16,820 nt of DNA, taken from NCBI GenBank assembly GCA_030917985.1, contig JAUPTR010000137.1, forward strand, positions 1 through 16,820. The letters run 5' to 3'. This DNA is from Pseudomonadota bacterium. Its GTDB lineage: Bacteria > Pseudomonadota > Gammaproteobacteria > Burkholderiales > SCOH01. The translations under genes were made by a program, and so were the position numbers. Numbering within the stretch: position 1 is the stretch's first letter; each line of letters begins with the position of its first letter. The notes beneath the pieces are model-generated. The model searched no databases. It was not told where the DNA came from and saw only the letters and a program-made list of their open reading frames with translations. Positions 14,936 through 16,820 of this stretch are shown one piece after another.

Positions 14936-15134
14936 TCTGGTGCTCCTCGATCAAGGTTTTGGCCTGACGCAACAAACGCTCATTCAAACCGATACTCTGC
15001 GCCAGGGCAATATCCGGCTCAAGCCAGAACTTGGCTTCGCCATCGGAATGGCTCACATGCACGTGCATCCGCGGCTCTTCGCGGGAGAAGAAAAAGAAGC
15101 GGAAACCCGCTTCGCGGAATACGGTAGGCGCCAT
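14895..15134 (-). CDS. DUF4160 domain protein
   Basis: The 79-residue protein matches DUF4160: MAPTVFREAGFRFFFFSREE, then a PRMHVHV motif, EAKFWLEP, and a C-terminal helix ending IRSAWQHHF. The start is forced: an in-frame TAA lies only three codons upstream of ATG 15134 and no other start falls between. The ribosome binding site is weak. The gene is 71 bases downstream of chrA on the same strand, with no clear terminator between, so it might be read from the chrA transcript or from a promoter in that gap that I cannot fix. It overlaps DUF2442 by 41 bases. Function unknown; the histidine-rich HVHV motif could be a metal or nucleic-acid site. Confidence 0.85.
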   Translation of the reverse strand: MAPTVFREAGFRFFFFSREEPRMHVHVSHSDGEAKFWLEPDIALAQSIGLNERLLRQAKTLIEEHQNDIRSAWQHHFGG

Positions 15135-15205
15135 GCGCCAATGTTAGCATTTCTGGCCGGAAACAAGCAGGTGGCGCGCCTCATGCCGAAACCAGCCTCC
15201 TGCCA

Positions 15206-16567
15206 TCAGCCGGCAATTGCCAGCAGCTTGAGCAGCAGCCCGACCAGCGCGCACACGCCAATCACCTGCATCACGCTGCGTTTGAAACGGAACAAGGCAA
15301 CGGCTGCCGCCACTGCAATCAACGCCGAGATCCAGTCGATCTGCCCGGCCAGCCCTTGCGGCCATAACACGTGATAACCGAAAAACAGCGCCAGGTTGAG
15401 GATCACACCCACCACGGCGGCGGTGATGGCGGTGAGCGGTGCGGTGAATTTCAGATCGTTGTGGGTTGATTCCACCAGCGGGCCGCCGGCAAGAATAAAT
15501 ACAAACGATGGCAGAAAGGTGAACCAGGTGACCAGCGAGGCCGCGACCGCGCCGGCAAGAAACAGGCTATCCGGCCCGAACAGTGCCTTGACGTAGCCGC
15601 CGACAAAGCCGACAAACGCCACCACCATGATCAGCGGCCCCGGCGTGGTTTCGCCCAGCGCCAGGCCGTCGATCATCTGGGTTGGCGTGAGCCAGCCGAA
15701 GTGGCTGACCGCCCCCTGATAGACGTAAGGCAACACCGCATAAGCACCGCCGAAAGTCAGCAGCGCCGCCTTGGTGAAGAACCAGCCCATTTGTGTCAGC
15801 GTGTGTTGCCAGCCGTAAGTCAAAGTCAGCAGGCCCATCGGCAATGCCCACAGCGCCACGCCGATCAGCACCACCCGTGCCAGGCGCGGCCAGCGGAAAC
15901 GAGCGTGCTCCGGCGTTGGCGTGTGGTCGTCGATCAAGGCCGCGCCGTAAGACTTTTCACCGCTGCCATGCCCGCCGCCGAGGCTGAATCTGGCCGGGGC
16001 AATGCGGCCACCGATAAAACCGATCAATGCCGCGCCGGCAACAATCAGCGGAAACGGCAGGTTCAGCGCAAAAATCGCCACAAACGAAGCACCGGCAATG
16101 CCCCACAGCCAATTGTTCTTTAACGCCCGCGAGCCGATGCGATGCGCCGCCTGCAGCACAATCGCCGTCACCGCGGGTTTGATGCCGTAAAACAGCCCGG
16201 CCACCAGCGTGGTGTGGCCAAAGGCGATATACAGCCACGACAGCAGGATCAGGATCAGCAGCGACGGCAGCACAAACAAGCCACCAGCCACAATGCCGCC
16301 CCAGCTGCGGTGCATCAGCCAGCCGATATAGGTGGCCAGTTGTTGTGCCTCGGGGCCGGGCAGCACCATGCAGTAATTCAGCGCGTGCAGAAAACGCCGC
16401 TCGGAAATCCAGCGCCGGCGCTCCACCAGCTCCTGATGCATGATGGCGATCTGCCCCGCCGGGCCGCCAAAGCTGACGAAGCCGAGTTTCAGCCAGAAGA
16501 TAAACGCCTGCCAGAAGCTGACCGCCGCCGGTGGTGTGTCGGGGATGGGTGTTGCGGAATCAGTCAT
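15206..16567 (-). CDS. chrA: Chromate transporter, long-chain CHR family
   Basis: The 453-residue membrane protein has two homologous CHR halves. The N-terminal half has FGGPAGQIAIMHQELVERRRW and the LPGPEAQQLATYIGW motif; the C-terminal half repeats the pattern with LTFGGAYAVLPY and ETTPGPLIMVVAFVGF. Ten or more hydrophobic segments are visible, with a polar loop around residues 205-235 between halves. The family exports chromate from the cytosol in some members; other members may handle sulfate or other oxyanions. ATG 16567 is chosen because GAAGG sits five bases upstream; a GTG at 16615 would overlap the preceding gene. It lies 40 bases after the alpha/beta hydrolase stop. No chrB-type regulator is visible, so actual chromate resistance is not guaranteed. 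Confidence 0.93.
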   Translation of the reverse strand: MTDSATPIPDTPPAAVSFWQAFIFWLKLGFVSFGGPAGQIAIMHQELVERRRWISERRFLHALNYCMVLPGPEAQQLATYIGWLMHRSWGGIVAGGLFVLPSLLILILLSWLYIAFGHTTLVAGLFYGIKPAVTAIVLQAAHRIGSRALKNNWLWGIAGASFVAIFALNLPFPLIVAGAALIGFIGGRIAPARFSLGGGHGSGEKSYGAALIDDHTPTPEHARFRWPRLARVVLIGVALWALPMGLLTLTYGWQHTLTQMGWFFTKAALLTFGGAYAVLPYVYQGAVSHFGWLTPTQMIDGLALGETTPGPLIMVVAFVGFVGGYVKALFGPDSLFLAGAVAASLVTWFTFLPSFVFILAGGPLVESTHNDLKFTAPLTAITAAVVGVILNLALFFGYHVLWPQGLAGQIDWISALIAVAAAVALFRFKRSVMQVIGVCALVGLLLKLLAIAG

Positions 16568-16607
16568 CGGCGCCTTCGCTGCGGCAAGCGTAAAAAGGCG
16601 CAGCTTA

Positions 16608-16820
16608 TCAAGCACTGCTGGCCGGCAACAAGCGCTTGATCATCGCGTCGATCTGCGCAGCGGCCTGTTTCGGATGCTCCAGCGGAAACAGATGCCCACC
16701 CTCCATCTGGCTGCAGACGATATGGTGGTGGCGCTGCATATTGTCGATGTCGAAGCGGTTGACCAGATGCGAGCTGCGGCCGCCAATAAAGCCGGCCGGC
16801 AGCTGCAGCTGGCGGCGATA
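16608..16820 (-). CDS. Alpha/beta hydrolase, C-terminal part (runs off the right edge)
   Basis: Seventy C-terminal residues are visible. They contain PAGFIGGRSS, a typical strand-loop before the last catalytic block, and EGGHLFPLEHP, whose His (codon 16694-16692) would be the base of a Ser-His-Asp triad. The nucleophile elbow and most of the fold lie outside the window, so substrate and class (esterase, thioesterase, C-C hydrolase) cannot be told. The gene ends 40 bases before the chrA start and is probably in the same transcript. Confidence 0.78.
   Translation of the reverse strand, partial: YRRQLQLPAGFIGGRSSHLVNRFDIDNMQRHHHIVCSQMEGGHLFPLEHPKQAAAQIDAMIKRLLPASSA

Noticed and set aside
16568..16615. 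N-terminal extension of ChrA to a GTG at 16615
   Set aside because: It would overlap the alpha/beta hydrolase gene and has no ribosome binding site, whereas ATG 16567 has GAAGG at the right distance.

Overview
The window is a gene-dense chromosomal segment of a moderately GC-rich Gram-negative bacterium. Protein similarity and gene style suggest a betaproteobacterium, perhaps Neisseriales/Chromobacteriaceae-like. That placement is a recognition-based inference; there is no rRNA or marker gene here to fix it. I see no tRNA, rRNA, CRISPR array, transposase, integrase or phage gene. There is no stretch over 300 bases without a gene unless the start of the TauE gene lies well downstream of the one chosen.

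Layout. (1) 82-1944 (+): membrane-anchored kinase-like protein with Sel1 repeats, lacking the HRD catalytic aspartate. A leader with two strong, partly mutually exclusive hairpins follows (1948-2028), then a WbuC-family cupin (2059-2541, +). (2) 2574-6280 (-): a two-gene cyclic-di-GMP operon. A DUF3391/HD-GYP phosphodiesterase comes first and overlaps by ATGA a PAS-PAS-PAS-GGDEF-EAL protein; all key motifs look intact. (3) 6431-9197 (-): a tight run of AraC-type regulator, DUF1275 membrane protein and ATP-grasp ligase. (4) Divergent from the regulator, 9327-12690 (+): LCAD/IVD-type acyl-CoA dehydrogenase, cysteine synthase CysK and an alpha-methylacyl-CoA racemase of the CaiB/BaiF fold. A two-tier dyad centred on base 9245 lies in the divergent intergenic region and is the best operator candidate in the window.

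(5) An AT-rich intergenic region with a long imperfect inverted repeat (12703-12750) precedes a TauE/SafE-family exporter (12796-13941, +). This exporter has an unusual N-terminal extension, part of which is encoded by a 45-base hairpin. Its stop codon abuts that of a convergent glutathione S-transferase (13942-14628, -). (6) Further minus-strand genes: a DUF4160/DUF2442 pair overlapping by 41 bases (14672-15134), the chromate transporter ChrA (15206-16567), and the C-terminal end of an alpha/beta hydrolase running off the right edge.

How the parts may work together. The c-di-GMP operon is a self-contained signalling module. The racemase and acyl-CoA dehydrogenase make biochemical sense as a pair for methyl-branched acyl-CoA oxidation, and the divergent AraC regulator is a plausible controller of the dehydrogenase. 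CysK and the TauE exporter share a sulfur theme. ChrA and the GST could both belong to stress or detoxification, but nothing in the sequence ties them together.

The least explained items are the kinase-like/Sel1 protein, the hairpin leader of the cupin, the hairpin-containing start of the TauE gene, and the DUF4160/DUF2442 pair.
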